NCBI GenBank assembly: GCA_002506105.1
Contig: DAWU01000041.1
Coordinates: forward strand, 1-56,765
Length of the DNA stretch: 56,765 bases
DNA from: Methanolinea sp. UBA275
GTDB lineage: Archaea > Halobacteriota > Methanomicrobia > Methanomicrobiales > Methanospirillaceae
Direction of reading: 5' to 3'
The translations under genes were made by a program, and so were the position numbers. The notes beneath the pieces are model-generated. The model ran no database searches, had not been told where the DNA came from, and was given only the letters and a program-made list of their open reading frames with translations. Shown in pieces: positions 34,356 through 42,629 of this stretch (its first letter is position 1; every line of letters begins with the position of its first letter).

Positions 34356-34718
34356 ATGCAAGGGATACAGATTGACCTGATATCGTCGGAAAAACTCGCC
34401 TCGCTCACTTCACTTGAGAAGATCCATCTCATCCTTGATCACGTGCGCAAAGGATCCATCATCATTCTCGAGAAAGGCCTCTCGCCCGATGAGCAGAGTA
34501 CCCTCATCGAGATGACCATGAGGGAGATTCTCCCTGACGGGTTCAACGGTATTGAGATTGAGACCTATCCCTCAAGGGAACACAGCCCGGGTTTTCTCCA
34601 GAAACTCCTCGGGAAATCCCCCTGCGAGTCGCGACTGACCGTGATAGGACCTGCGAACCAGCTCCGTATGATTCGTAAGGAGAAAGACATCATAAGTGCC
34701 TGGGTCTCAACCCGGTGA
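34356..34718 (+). CDS. DUF2073-family protein
   Basis: This is an uncharacterised archaeal family. The 120-residue protein begins MQGIQIDLISSEKL and has HLILDHVRKGSIIILEKGL in the middle, without membrane segments or catalytic motifs I can name. The ATG at 34356 is chosen for its six-base distance from AGGTG; GTG at 34347 and ATG at 34353 are alternatives. It starts ten bases after the GTPase gene and is followed six bases later by the zinc-ribbon gene, so all three are co-expressed. Confidence 0.8.
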   Translation: MQGIQIDLISSEKLASLTSLEKIHLILDHVRKGSIIILEKGLSPDEQSTLIEMTMREILPDGFNGIEIETYPSREHSPGFLQKLLGKSPCESRLTVIGPANQLRMIRKEKDIISAWVSTR

Positions 34719-34724
34719 ACACCG

Positions 34725-35105
34725 ATGCCCCACCGTTGTGTCAAGTGCGGGAGAGAATACCGGACCAATGAATGCGAGATACTCAAGGGATGCAGAGAAT
34801 GCGGAGGGAAAAAATTCATCTTTGTTCCCCTGGTCGAGAGGGAGATAGAGCCAAAACACCCCGAAGACGTCGCCATCAGGGAGGAGAAAAAACCAAAGGA
34901 AGAGGAGAACACAGACATCATTCCCGTCACCGATTACAACCGCCTTGAGAGCATCAGGATAGTATCACCGGGGACGTACGAACTGAACATCGAAAAACTT
35001 GCAGGTTCGGATGAACGGGTCGTCGGGGTAGGGAAAGGGGAAGGCAGCTACCTGGTCGACCTTCTCTCCATGGTCAGGCCAAAAAAGAAGAAAAACAGGA
35101 AATAG
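34725..35105 (+). CDS. Zinc-ribbon protein (archaeal DUF2072-like)
   Basis: The 126-residue protein opens with a zinc ribbon, CVKCGREYRTNECEILKGC and then CREC (Cys at 5, 8, 17, 23 and 26), a charged linker rich in E and K, and a C-terminal part (about 70-118) without a known motif, ending in KKKKNRK. It is probably a small RNA- or protein-binding factor that works with the GTPase and DUF2073 protein encoded before it. That link rests on the operon only. Confidence 0.75.
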   Translation: MPHRCVKCGREYRTNECEILKGCRECGGKKFIFVPLVEREIEPKHPEDVAIREEKKPKEEENTDIIPVTDYNRLESIRIVSPGTYELNIEKLAGSDERVVGVGKGEGSYLVDLLSMVRPKKKKNRK

Positions 35106-35123
35106 GGGAGTATCTATCTCATT

Positions 35124-35429
35124 TCAGTTGATATTATCCACGCTGTATCCCTTGTTCACCAGCAGGTTCTTTACTCTCTCCTTGTGATTGCCCTGCAGTT
35201 CGATTGAAGTTCCCTTCACCGTTCCGCCACATGCAAGTCTCCCTTTCATGTATTTGGAGAGGTCTTCAAGGTCAATGTCAGTAGGGTTCAGGCCTTCGAT
35301 AACGGTCACTTCTTTCCCGTACCTCCGCCTGTCGACTTTGACGCTGATCCGCTGTTGTTCCTTTGCGACTTCTTCGCAGATGCATAGCTCTTTCGGCAGT
35401 CCACACGTTGGACATATACCTCCATTCAT
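35124..35429 (-). CDS. Translation initiation factor aIF1 (SUI1 family)
   Basis: It monitors start codon selection on the small ribosomal subunit. The 101-residue protein has a Cys-rich head (CPTCGLPKELCIC) and the SUI1 core: VKVDRRRYGKEVTVIEGL, the LACGGTVKGTSIELQGNH loop and a C-terminal helix. The ATG at 35429 follows AAGGT, and the TATA box at 35452-35461 puts the transcript start close to it, so the TTG at 35444 is less likely. It is convergent with the zinc-ribbon gene. Confidence 0.93.
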   Translation of the reverse strand: MNGGICPTCGLPKELCICEEVAKEQQRISVKVDRRRYGKEVTVIEGLNPTDIDLEDLSKYMKGRLACGGTVKGTSIELQGNHKERVKNLLVNKGYSVDNIN

Positions 35430-35451
35430 CACAAGTACCTTCAAGTTCTCG

Positions 35452-35461
35452 TTATATATTT
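35452..35461 (-). promoter_or_regulatory. TATA box of the aIF1 gene
   Basis: AAATATATAA on the minus strand lies 23-32 bases upstream of the ATG at 35429 and predicts a nearly leaderless message. Confidence 0.5.
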
Positions 35462-35524
35462 GTTGGCATCCCTAAAACCCGTTAGACACCGGATAACACT
35501 TCTTTTTCGCAAATTCATGAGATC

Positions 35525-37177
35525 TCATGCATTCACCATATCGACCCTGCAGGTATCGCATCCCCTGGAGAGCACCTGATCGCTCCGGCTGTGATAGCGG
35601 TAGACTGTGATCCCCTTACAGCCTCGTTCCCGGGCAAGTGAAAAGATACGGGAGATATCCTCTGGTGTGGCATCTTCCGGGAGATTGACGGTCTTTGAGA
35701 CAGCGTTGTCAACGTATTTCTGGAAGGTTGCCTGCATGTGTACATGATGGGTGGGATCGATCTCCCCTGCATTCCTATAGAGTTCCCTTACGTCATCCGG
35801 TAAATCCAGGTGCTGAACACTCCCCGATTTCATTATTTCTCTCATGACATCCCTTCCATCCGGCAGATCCTTAAGAAGGCGTTTCAATCCCGGGTGGATA
35901 AACCGGAACACTCTGTCGTCGATTCTCCTCTCTCCGGCACATGAGAAGATGGGTTCAATTCCACTGCTCGTGCAGGCTATCAGGTGCAGCGACCCTGTCG
36001 GGGCGATGGTCGTTACCGTGGCATTCCTCATCGGTCCTGAGTACACGCTCTGGTCAATCGCCTGAAAAGAACCCTTTTCCTCCCCAAGCGTGCGGGATGC
36101 ATCGTGGGACTCCTCCTGGATAAAACGCATGATTCGTTCTCCATACCTGAGAGCTTCGCCAGACTGGTAGGGGACCCCCATCTGGATAAGCGCATCTGCA
36201 AATCCCATCACACCAAGGCCAACTTTTCTTGTCTGGAGCGTCTGCGTTTTAATTCGCCTGATGGGAAATGTGTTTACGTCGATCACAGCATCCAAAAATT
36301 CCACGGCAAGGTGCACAGTCTCCGAGAGTGACTCCCAATCAATCTCCTGCGCGTGGATGAAGCGTGAAAGATTGATGCTCCCCAGGTTGCAGCTCTCCCA
36401 GGGGAGGAGGGGCTGTTCTCCGCAGGGATTTGTTGCCTCCATCTCCCCCAGCCCGGGGACAGTATTGTTCTCGTTGATGCGATCAAGAAAGAGTGCCCCG
36501 GGATCGCCGCATTTCCACGCAGAGAGTGACAGCGAATTCCATAGATCACGGGGATCGATGTCGCAAGAAACGGATCCGTCTCTAGGATTGACCAGGTCAT
36601 ACCTGTGCCCCTTCTCCAGGGATGAGAAGAATGCCCGGTCAAAACCCACCGAGAGGTTGAAGTTCTGGAGTCCCCCGGTCTCCTTTGCACGGATGAATCC
36701 GATGATATCGGGGTGGCTGCTCGCGAGCACTCCCATGTTCGCTCCCCTCCGCTTCCCTCCCTGTATGAGTGCATTCGTGGCCTCGTCAAAGACACGGATA
36801 AAAGAGAGGGGGCCGCTTGCCACCCCCGCTGCACCATGTACGACATCGCCGCGTGGCCTGATATGTGAAAATGAGAAACCCGTTCCTCCCCCGCTCTTGT
36901 GGAGAAGGGCCATGCGTCCCAGTACTGAGAAAATCTGCTTAATCGAGTCCTCAACAGGAAGCACGAAGCATGCAGAGAGCTGACCGGAACAGGTTCCTGC
37001 ATTCATGAGGGTCGGCGAATTGGGAAGAAACCGGAGTTCGCCCATGATCTTTGAAAAAAGCGATGTCTTTCTGGTCCCTACAGCGCAGGCAACTCTTTTG
37101 AACATTCCTTCAGGTGTCTCGCCTGGCAGCAGGTACCGGCTGGCCAGGAGCACACTCGCCGGTTCACAGAGATCCAT
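35525..37177 (-). CDS. nrdJ: Adenosylcobalamin-dependent ribonucleotide reductase (class II)
   Basis: It reduces ribonucleotides to deoxyribonucleotides with adenosylcobalamin as radical source. The 550-residue protein has SPTLMNAGTCSGQLSACFVLPVE (redox Cys), the finger-loop block NPCGEQPLLPWESCNLGSI with the radical Cys, TTIAPTGSLHLIA and a C-terminal CDTC pair for re-reduction. It is short for the class because the N-terminal ATP-cone is absent, so dATP control of that kind is not expected. It is divergent from cobyric acid synthase, matching its cofactor need. Confidence 0.95.
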   Translation of the reverse strand: MDLCEPASVLLASRYLLPGETPEGMFKRVACAVGTRKTSLFSKIMGELRFLPNSPTLMNAGTCSGQLSACFVLPVEDSIKQIFSVLGRMALLHKSGGGTGFSFSHIRPRGDVVHGAAGVASGPLSFIRVFDEATNALIQGGKRRGANMGVLASSHPDIIGFIRAKETGGLQNFNLSVGFDRAFFSSLEKGHRYDLVNPRDGSVSCDIDPRDLWNSLSLSAWKCGDPGALFLDRINENNTVPGLGEMEATNPCGEQPLLPWESCNLGSINLSRFIHAQEIDWESLSETVHLAVEFLDAVIDVNTFPIRRIKTQTLQTRKVGLGVMGFADALIQMGVPYQSGEALRYGERIMRFIQEESHDASRTLGEEKGSFQAIDQSVYSGPMRNATVTTIAPTGSLHLIACTSSGIEPIFSCAGERRIDDRVFRFIHPGLKRLLKDLPDGRDVMREIMKSGSVQHLDLPDDVRELYRNAGEIDPTHHVHMQATFQKYVDNAVSKTVNLPEDATPEDISRIFSLARERGCKGITVYRYHSRSDQVLSRGCDTCRVDMVNA

Positions 37178-37197
37178 TACGAGTGAGAGGAATGCCC

Positions 37198-37209
37198 TTT
37201 ATTTAAAAT
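37198..37209. promoter_or_regulatory. Shared AT box between nrdJ and cobQ
   Basis: TTTATTTAAAAT is centred near 37204, about 27 bases from the nrdJ ATG and about 24 bases from the cobQ ATG. It is nearly symmetric and could serve as TATA box in both directions, giving leaderless messages on each side. The whole gap is 50 bases, so there is no room for a cobalamin riboswitch. Confidence 0.45.
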
Positions 37210-37227
37210 CATGCCGATTTTACATAT

Positions 37228-38664
37228 ATGTCCATCATGGTGCTGGGTACCTCTTCCCATGCAGGAAAGAGCACCGTTGTCGCTGCGCTCTGCAGAATCC
37301 TGGCCAACAAGGGCATCAGCGTGGTTCCGTTCAAGTCCCAGAACATGAGCCTGAATTCATACGTGACCCGTGATGGATGCGAAATAGGGATTGCCCAAGC
37401 AATGCAGGCATGTGCTGCACGGGTGGAACCGCGGCCTGAAATGAACCCTGTCCTCCTGAAACCAAAGGGTGATGCCACGTCACAGGTTGTCCTTATGGGG
37501 CATCCCTTCAAGGATGTCTCCGCACAAGAATACTATAAGGAGACCTCTTTACTCCTTGAAAAGGCCGTCGGTGCTGCCCGTGTCCTTGAGAAGGAATATG
37601 GGAATCTCGTTGTCGAAGGGGCCGGCGGGGCTGCGGAGATGAACCTCTATCCCCGGGACATTGCCAATATCCTGCTCGCAAGAGCGCTCCAGTTCCCTAT
37701 CATCCTCGTCGCTGACATTGAACGGGGGGGCGTATTCGCGCAGGTATACGGTACCATAAAGCTGCTCCCTGACGATATCGCACCCCTCGTGAAGGGTATC
37801 ATCATCAATAAATTCCGTGGTGATCCTGCCCTCTTTGCAGAGGGTATCAATATCCTGGAAGAGATAAGCGGTGTCCCGGTCCTGGGGGTGCTCCCATATA
37901 CGACGATCGAACTCCCCAGTGAAGACTCGCTCTCTCTTGGAGATAAAAAGGCAGGGGTTTTCCCGGTTCGCATAGCCATCATCCGGCTGCCCCATATCTC
38001 CAATTTCTCTGATTTCGAGGCACTTGAGCGCCGCGCCAGGGTTGAGTATACTCCCCCTGGAGATTCCCTTGAGAACTTTGACTGCATCATACTCCCGGGA
38101 ACCAAGAATACGGTGGATGATCTCTCACATCTGTGGAAGTCTGGATCGGCCGTTATGATCCAGCATGCTCGCACAAGGGGCGTTCCCATCATCGGGATCT
38201 GCGGCGGCTACCAGATGCTTGGAAAAGAGGTGATCGATTCAGGCGTGGAGTCCTGCGAAGGAACCCACCGCGGGCTGGGAATCCTGGATGTCGTGACCCG
38301 CTTCGACCGTTATGAAAAACGAACCGAGCAGGTAAGTCTTGCAGCACGGCCGGCAGGGCCGATTCTCTCCCACATGGGGCAGGTATCGGGATATGAGATC
38401 CATATGGGTGTGACCGAGCGGGGTGCTGATGCTGAGGCATTTGAGGGGGACGGTGCGGTATCGCAGGATGGGATGGTCTTCGGCACCTATCTTCACGGCC
38501 TTTTTTCAAACCCGTCTGCGGTGGATGCTTTGCTCTCTTTTCTCTATACCAGGAAAGGGCTGTCATATTCACCGTGTGGAGAGACCTCTGATCCATACGA
38601 CGATCTCGCAGATCTCTTCCTGCGCCACGTCCGGACAGATCTTCTCCTCAGATATTTTGAGTGA
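37228..38664 (+). CDS. cobQ: Cobyric acid synthase CobQ/CbiP
   Basis: It amidates four carboxyl groups of the corrin ring with glutamine and ATP. The 478-residue protein has the N-terminal ATP loop GTSSHAGKSTVV, the FKSQNMSLNS block, VEGAGGAAEMNLY, and a class I glutamine amidotransferase domain with Cys in GICGGYQMLG and His in GTYLHGLF. It is complete. The gene is divergent from the B12-dependent reductase across 50 bases. Other cobalamin genes are not in the window. Confidence 0.95.
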   Translation: MSIMVLGTSSHAGKSTVVAALCRILANKGISVVPFKSQNMSLNSYVTRDGCEIGIAQAMQACAARVEPRPEMNPVLLKPKGDATSQVVLMGHPFKDVSAQEYYKETSLLLEKAVGAARVLEKEYGNLVVEGAGGAAEMNLYPRDIANILLARALQFPIILVADIERGGVFAQVYGTIKLLPDDIAPLVKGIIINKFRGDPALFAEGINILEEISGVPVLGVLPYTTIELPSEDSLSLGDKKAGVFPVRIAIIRLPHISNFSDFEALERRARVEYTPPGDSLENFDCIILPGTKNTVDDLSHLWKSGSAVMIQHARTRGVPIIGICGGYQMLGKEVIDSGVESCEGTHRGLGILDVVTRFDRYEKRTEQVSLAARPAGPILSHMGQVSGYEIHMGVTERGADAEAFEGDGAVSQDGMVFGTYLHGLFSNPSAVDALLSFLYTRKGLSYSPCGETSDPYDDLADLFLRHVRTDLLLRYFE

Positions 38665-38776
38665 ATCCTGCATATCCGGCAGCCAGAACCCGCATTCCAC
38701 CTGACTGTGTTGACAGGGAAATATTTCAGGGAGGACAAACAACCTCACTTGCAGAGAGAAGCGAGGTGGAAACGTC

Positions 38777-39115
38777 ATGCCTATGAGGGTTTCAATTACC
38801 ATTGATCCGGACACCATGGACCTCATTGATAAATTTGCCAAGGAGCATGGTCTTGACAGGAACAGAGCGATTCTTGAATGCATTGAACAGGGTTATGCAA
38901 GGCTCACTGATGGAACACCAGTCACATTCAATGAGACCAGGGCATTTGAGGAATATCACGATATCAAACATGCCATTACAGAAGTGAAATCATCCCTCGA
39001 AAGGCTTACAGAAGAAGTCAGGCTGATGCACCACACGGTGGAGGTCGAGTGGAGCAATGAGGTCCGCCCTGTGCCGTACCAGAGCAGAAAGTGGTTCGAA
39101 TTCTGGAAAACCTGA
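38777..39115 (+). CDS. Ribbon-helix-helix (CopG-like) DNA-binding protein
   Basis: It is probably a small transcriptional regulator acting as a dimer. The 112-residue protein starts MPMRVSITIDPDTMDLIDKF, the beta strand and first helix of a CopG-type fold, continues with NRAILECIEQGYARL, and then has a helical stretch (about 60-95) that looks like a dimerisation coiled coil. GAGGTG precedes the ATG. No toxin gene adjoins it, so it need not be an antitoxin. The target is unknown. Confidence 0.75.
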   Translation: MPMRVSITIDPDTMDLIDKFAKEHGLDRNRAILECIEQGYARLTDGTPVTFNETRAFEEYHDIKHAITEVKSSLERLTEEVRLMHHTVEVEWSNEVRPVPYQSRKWFEFWKT

Positions 39116-39143
39116 CACACTCATCCATGGTGCAGGTATCTCA

Positions 39144-39410
39144 TTATCCGATGATACTCATCATGCTCCTGTAACCCTCACCGCGCTTATCCCCGCATTT
39201 CACTGCCTCAACTTTTTGCATATTGACCTCATTGGCATCGCGGTGCCGGAGGCAGAATGCCAGCGCGGGTGATTTCATATACACACCCTCAATCCTGAAA
39301 AAGCGTGAATGAACGCAGAATCTGCAATGTTCCACGGTTTCATCCTTCCCGGGAAGGCATGGGACTTTGCCATCGCGCACTTCAAGAATCCGGTACTCAT
39401 CATCTGGCAT
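39144..39410 (-). CDS. Hypothetical small Cys-rich protein
   Basis: No family recognised. The 88-residue protein has CRFC at 29-32 with further Cys near 18, 53 and 72, a possible zinc or iron-sulfur site. Codon use (many NNC/NNG codons) looks like its neighbours, and a TATA box at 39437-39450 sits about 30 bases before the ATG, so I favour a real gene over the overlapping plus-strand frame. Confidence is moderate because nothing else supports it. Confidence 0.55.
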   Translation of the reverse strand: MPDDEYRILEVRDGKVPCLPGKDETVEHCRFCVHSRFFRIEGVYMKSPALAFCLRHRDANEVNMQKVEAVKCGDKRGEGYRSMMSIIG

Positions 39411-39436
39411 GGTTACTCACACGAATATTCAATGCA

Positions 39437-39450
39437 GGATTATAAGTTCA
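39437..39450 (-). promoter_or_regulatory. TATA box before the small Cys-rich gene
   Basis: ACTTATAATCC on the minus strand is about 30 bases from the ATG at 39410, the spacing expected for a short-leader archaeal message. Confidence 0.4.
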
Positions 39451-39640
39451 CTTCACCCGGACATCTGATCGGAAGGATTGGATCAATTATCCTTATGAAT
39501 GCCGGGAAATATTGCCAAAATTGGGATGGTATCCAGGATTGTGTTGATGTGCCTGCCGGGTTCATGGGGTCTTCCATGACATGGAGAGTGTTCCCGGGCC
39601 TTGGAGAGGAATCGTTCAGTCTTTGGAGGCGGATGTGTGT

Positions 39641-40924
39641 CTATCGGCCTGATGAGATCCGAATCTTCTTACCAAGCATTGCAGAGATCTCCGCTTCCAT
39701 GCGTGAATAACTGGCAGGTATCTGTGGGAGGATCTCCTCTCGTTTTCCCTTAAGTTCAAAAAGGCGCTTCTCCTTCTCTTTGATACCAGTCTCGAGGGAT
39801 TTGAGCTCGGATTCTACCCTCGCCAGGTCAAGGATTGGAGGATATGATGCCAGACGGCGGTTCGTCTCATCTGCCTTTTCATGAACACGTTCCCACTCTT
39901 TCAGAACGCCGGTCAGTATTGAAGGTATTTTTTCATGATCTGCGAAGAGGATTCTCTCCTCCTGGTTCTTCAACTGGATCTCACCGGATTGGATCATGCT
40001 CACCATGACAGGGAGGACCATTGTTATGCCCTTATTGGCTTCCTCCGCAGGAGGTATCCCATTTCCTGTCAGCAGGGTAGTTACCTGGTTCAGTTCCTTT
40101 GCGAGTTTCTCGGAAGATTGATGATGCGCTATTTTTTCTGCCTTTCGAAGGATATGCACAAGCGTTGAGATGACGGAGTGCACTTCCCTCTCTGCTTCAC
40201 GCAATGCATGCTCAACCTGGGAAGCCTCATGGTTAAGGCCGCTGTATACCGGATCTTTCTCAAGCGCTTTTTCACGCACCTGCTTTTCCTCGTTGCGCTC
40301 CCGGGACGTGAGAGTGAGATCTGCGATTTCTGCTTCTAATACAGGTATATCCCTCGAGAGTTCCAGACTCGTCGATTCCATCTCCATGAGATGGGCATGT
40401 GATTCGCGGAGCGTACGCACTCCTTCCTTTCTCCTCCTCCACTCAGCAACCCTTGGAGTGAGAATATTGATCTCCTTTCCGAATGCATCGACGAGCATCC
40501 CGATCTCCTTCATTTCTTCCGGGAGCACATTCCTCAGATATCGTCCCGGACCGGCAAGCCCTTTCACGCACCCCTTCAGAATCTCGGTACAGGCCTGGTA
40601 GAACGCATCGGGATCTTCCGGCAGCTGACGGTTCAGTGCAAGAAGGAGTGCTTTTTCACACTGGGGAAGGGAATTTTTTGCGATTTTCTCAAGTTTTGGA
40701 TGAAACGCTGCTTCCCTCTCTGTTTTTGAGAGAGAGTTGACTGCATCGATCAGGTCATCCCTGATCTCGAGAATCCTCTTCCGTCCATCCAATGTCGACT
40801 GTGAATACTCGTCTTCCCATGCTTTCTCATTGAGCGAGAGAATACCAGGTATGTCATCGGGCATTATCTCCTGGATCTCCTCACCCTCTTTCCGTCCAAG
40901 AAGATCTTTTACTCTGCGGAACAT
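39641..40924 (-). CDS. Large hypothetical coiled-coil protein
   Basis: No family recognised. The 427-residue protein has an N-terminal part (about 1-130) with helical, moderately conserved-looking sequence including LPEDPDAFYQACTEILKG, then long coiled-coil segments at about 150-270 and 330-410 interrupted by a hydrophobic helix (ITMVLPVMVSMI, near 305). No signal peptide is seen. GAGGG precedes the ATG. It follows nadM by nine bases, so larB, nadM and this gene form an operon. A structural or scaffolding role is likely but unproven. Confidence 0.75.
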   Translation of the reverse strand: MFRRVKDLLGRKEGEEIQEIMPDDIPGILSLNEKAWEDEYSQSTLDGRKRILEIRDDLIDAVNSLSKTEREAAFHPKLEKIAKNSLPQCEKALLLALNRQLPEDPDAFYQACTEILKGCVKGLAGPGRYLRNVLPEEMKEIGMLVDAFGKEINILTPRVAEWRRRKEGVRTLRESHAHLMEMESTSLELSRDIPVLEAEIADLTLTSRERNEEKQVREKALEKDPVYSGLNHEASQVEHALREAEREVHSVISTLVHILRKAEKIAHHQSSEKLAKELNQVTTLLTGNGIPPAEEANKGITMVLPVMVSMIQSGEIQLKNQEERILFADHEKIPSILTGVLKEWERVHEKADETNRRLASYPPILDLARVESELKSLETGIKEKEKRLFELKGKREEILPQIPASYSRMEAEISAMLGKKIRISSGR

Positions 40925-40933
40925 GCCCTACCC

Positions 40934-41461
40934 TCACAATACTTCGTGGCTGTCGCCATCGCTTCTCGCAATCTGTCGTATCCGTCCTGCCCCGTCAATC
41001 TCCCGTATCACCTGCACCACTGCAGGAGGAACCAGAGACTCCCATGGATCACCGGCAAGAATGCGCCGCCGTATCTCCGTTCCGCTGTGCGATGCCCGTT
41101 CGTACATTGCCGGAGTCTCCACTGGAATCCCCTCTTCTTCAAAAAGACGGATTACCAGGGGATTGCCCGAGTACACGAGATCGAAAGGGGGAGCCATCGA
41201 ACGGATATGGGCAACCCACAGGGCGTTCCGCTTGATATCCTCGATCGGAATAACATAGAAAGGACAGCCGATACCTTCCAGTGCGCGGGTGATCATCAGG
41301 ACTCTCTCTCCTGCAGTGAAGGGGTTGTCAGCCTCGTGTGAGAGTTGAGCGCTGCCTATACCAATGATGATCTCATCGGCGCTTCCTGAGATATTCTCAA
41401 GGATATGCTGGTGCCCGTTGTGGTATGGCTGGAACCTGCCAATGTAAAAAATCCTGCTCAT
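40934..41461 (-). CDS. nadM: Nicotinamide-nucleotide adenylyltransferase, archaeal type
   Basis: It transfers AMP from ATP to nicotinamide or nicotinate mononucleotide, forming NAD or its deamido form. The 175-residue protein begins MSRIFYIGRFQPYHNGHQ with the HxGH-type nucleotide loop at 14-17, and has SHSGTEIRRR late in the chain in the place of the ISGTEIR motif. Its start overlaps the larB stop by four bases (ATGA). Length is right for archaeal NadM. Confidence 0.94.
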   Translation of the reverse strand: MSRIFYIGRFQPYHNGHQHILENISGSADEIIIGIGSAQLSHEADNPFTAGERVLMITRALEGIGCPFYVIPIEDIKRNALWVAHIRSMAPPFDLVYSGNPLVIRLFEEEGIPVETPAMYERASHSGTEIRRRILAGDPWESLVPPAVVQVIREIDGAGRIRQIARSDGDSHEVL

Positions 41462-42234
41462 GTCTTCCTCGCCATGGTGGCAATCTGTGCTGCAAACGCC
41501 CCTGCGACAAAACCGGCATCAATATTGACGACCGCGATCACCGAGCAAGACTGGAGCATGCTGGCAAGTGCCGCCTTTCCGCGACCCATATACCCGTACC
41601 CAGTGCTCACCGGGACTCCGATGACCGGTCGATCAACGAGCCCTGCAACAACACCGGGAAGTGTCCCCTCTCTCCCGGCAGCCACGATAAAGACAGATGC
41701 ATCGAGACACTCTTTCAGGGCAGGAAACAAGCGGTGGATTCCTGCCGCCCCTACGTCATATGCGGTCTTCACCTGGCATCCCATCTCACGTGCGATGACC
41801 CTCGCCTCTTCAGCAACACGGATGTCCGAAGTCCCGGCAGTGATAATCGCAACGATCCCACCCTCTGCTGCAGGTGCAGGAGATGTGGAGATCACCGCCA
41901 TCGCTGCCTGAACATAGGATTCGAGCTGAAAATTCCTGTCCCTACTGAGGGTCTCAAGGGCAGCAGAATGATCAGGAGACAACCGCGATACAATGATCCT
42001 CCGTCCCGCTTTGACAGCCTTTTCGGTTATGTCTGTAACCTGTGCCGGAGTCTTGCCCTCGGCGAGTATTACTTCAGGGATACCGCACCTTACCTTCCTC
42101 CCTGTATCCAGGTTCGCCATACCCGCCACCATATCAATCCTGAGTCCGGAAATCTCCCTGACAGTATCCTCAAGGGTTACCCTGCCCTCCTTGAATCCTG
42201 TGAGCACTTCTTCGACGCGGTGATTCGATGGCAT
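41458..42234 (-). CDS. larB: LarB, pyridinium-3,5-biscarboxylate mononucleotide synthase family
   Basis: In bacteria LarB carboxylates nicotinate adenine dinucleotide and releases AMP, the first step of the nickel-pincer cofactor. The 258-residue protein ends in a PurE-like domain with IVAIITAGTSDIRVAEEA, YDVGAAGIHRL, VAAGREGTLPGVVAGL and VPVSTGYGYMGRGKAAL. The ATG at 42234 is chosen because a TATA box at 42261-42272 lies inside the longer frame from 42285. It is coupled to nadM, whose product class includes the LarB substrate. larC and larE are not in the window. Confidence 0.9.
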   Translation of the reverse strand: MPSNHRVEEVLTGFKEGRVTLEDTVREISGLRIDMVAGMANLDTGRKVRCGIPEVILAEGKTPAQVTDITEKAVKAGRRIIVSRLSPDHSAALETLSRDRNFQLESYVQAAMAVISTSPAPAAEGGIVAIITAGTSDIRVAEEARVIAREMGCQVKTAYDVGAAGIHRLFPALKECLDASVFIVAAGREGTLPGVVAGLVDRPVIGVPVSTGYGYMGRGKAALASMLQSCSVIAVVNIDAGFVAGAFAAQIATMARKT

Positions 42235-42260
42235 GCTGTGATAATTAAGATATGGGCCGG

Positions 42261-42272
42261 GGTATAATAATT
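42261..42272 (-). promoter_or_regulatory. TATA box of the larB operon
   Basis: AATTATTATACC on the minus strand is 27-38 bases upstream of the larB ATG. It supports the 42234 start. The gap of 49 bases also has to hold the promoter of the divergent membrane protein gene. Confidence 0.5.
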
Positions 42273-42283
42273 GATGCAACAGC

Positions 42284-42622
42284 ATGAGTTACCTCGTCTA
42301 TGTTGCCCTGTTCGGAATGCTGGTAGTATTCTTCTTGTGGCTTCGCGATGCCAGGATTTTTCTTCGCACAGGTCTTCCCGGATACCGGAATGCGGCGTTC
42401 CGGGGAGTGTTGTATGGAGCACTGGCGATACTCGGCTTTGCATTCACCTATTTCTCAACGGAACGTTTTCCGACCGAACTTCTGGGACTTGGAATAATTC
42501 TTGCCGCCCTTTATTTCCAGGGGAAGATCACAAGGGAAAGAGTGTTCTCCAAAGAGAACACCTGGGACCGCCTGACGGGAAACGCTCCCAGGAGCATTAC
42601 ACCGCCACAAAGGGGGATCTGA
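42284..42622 (+). CDS. Hypothetical small membrane protein
   Basis: No family recognised. The 112-residue protein has three hydrophobic segments (about 3-20, 42-60 and 67-82), a basic loop after the first and a polar C-terminal tail, so it is an integral membrane protein. It is divergent from larB and ends seven bases before hisS, so it may be co-transcribed with hisS-top6B-top6A. Confidence 0.75.
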   Translation: MSYLVYVALFGMLVVFFLWLRDARIFLRTGLPGYRNAAFRGVLYGALAILGFAFTYFSTERFPTELLGLGIILAALYFQGKITRERVFSKENTWDRLTGNAPRSITPPQRGI

Positions 42623-42629
42623 ATCACCG

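Noticed and set aside
37178..37227. Cobalamin riboswitch before cobQ or nrdJ
   Set aside because: Only 50 bases separate the two start codons, too few for such an RNA, and the AT box fills the space.
39309..39710. 133-residue plus-strand open frame
   Set aside because: It runs into the 3' end of the coiled-coil gene and overlaps the Cys-rich frame on the other strand; its composition shows no recognisable domain and no ribosome binding site stands out.
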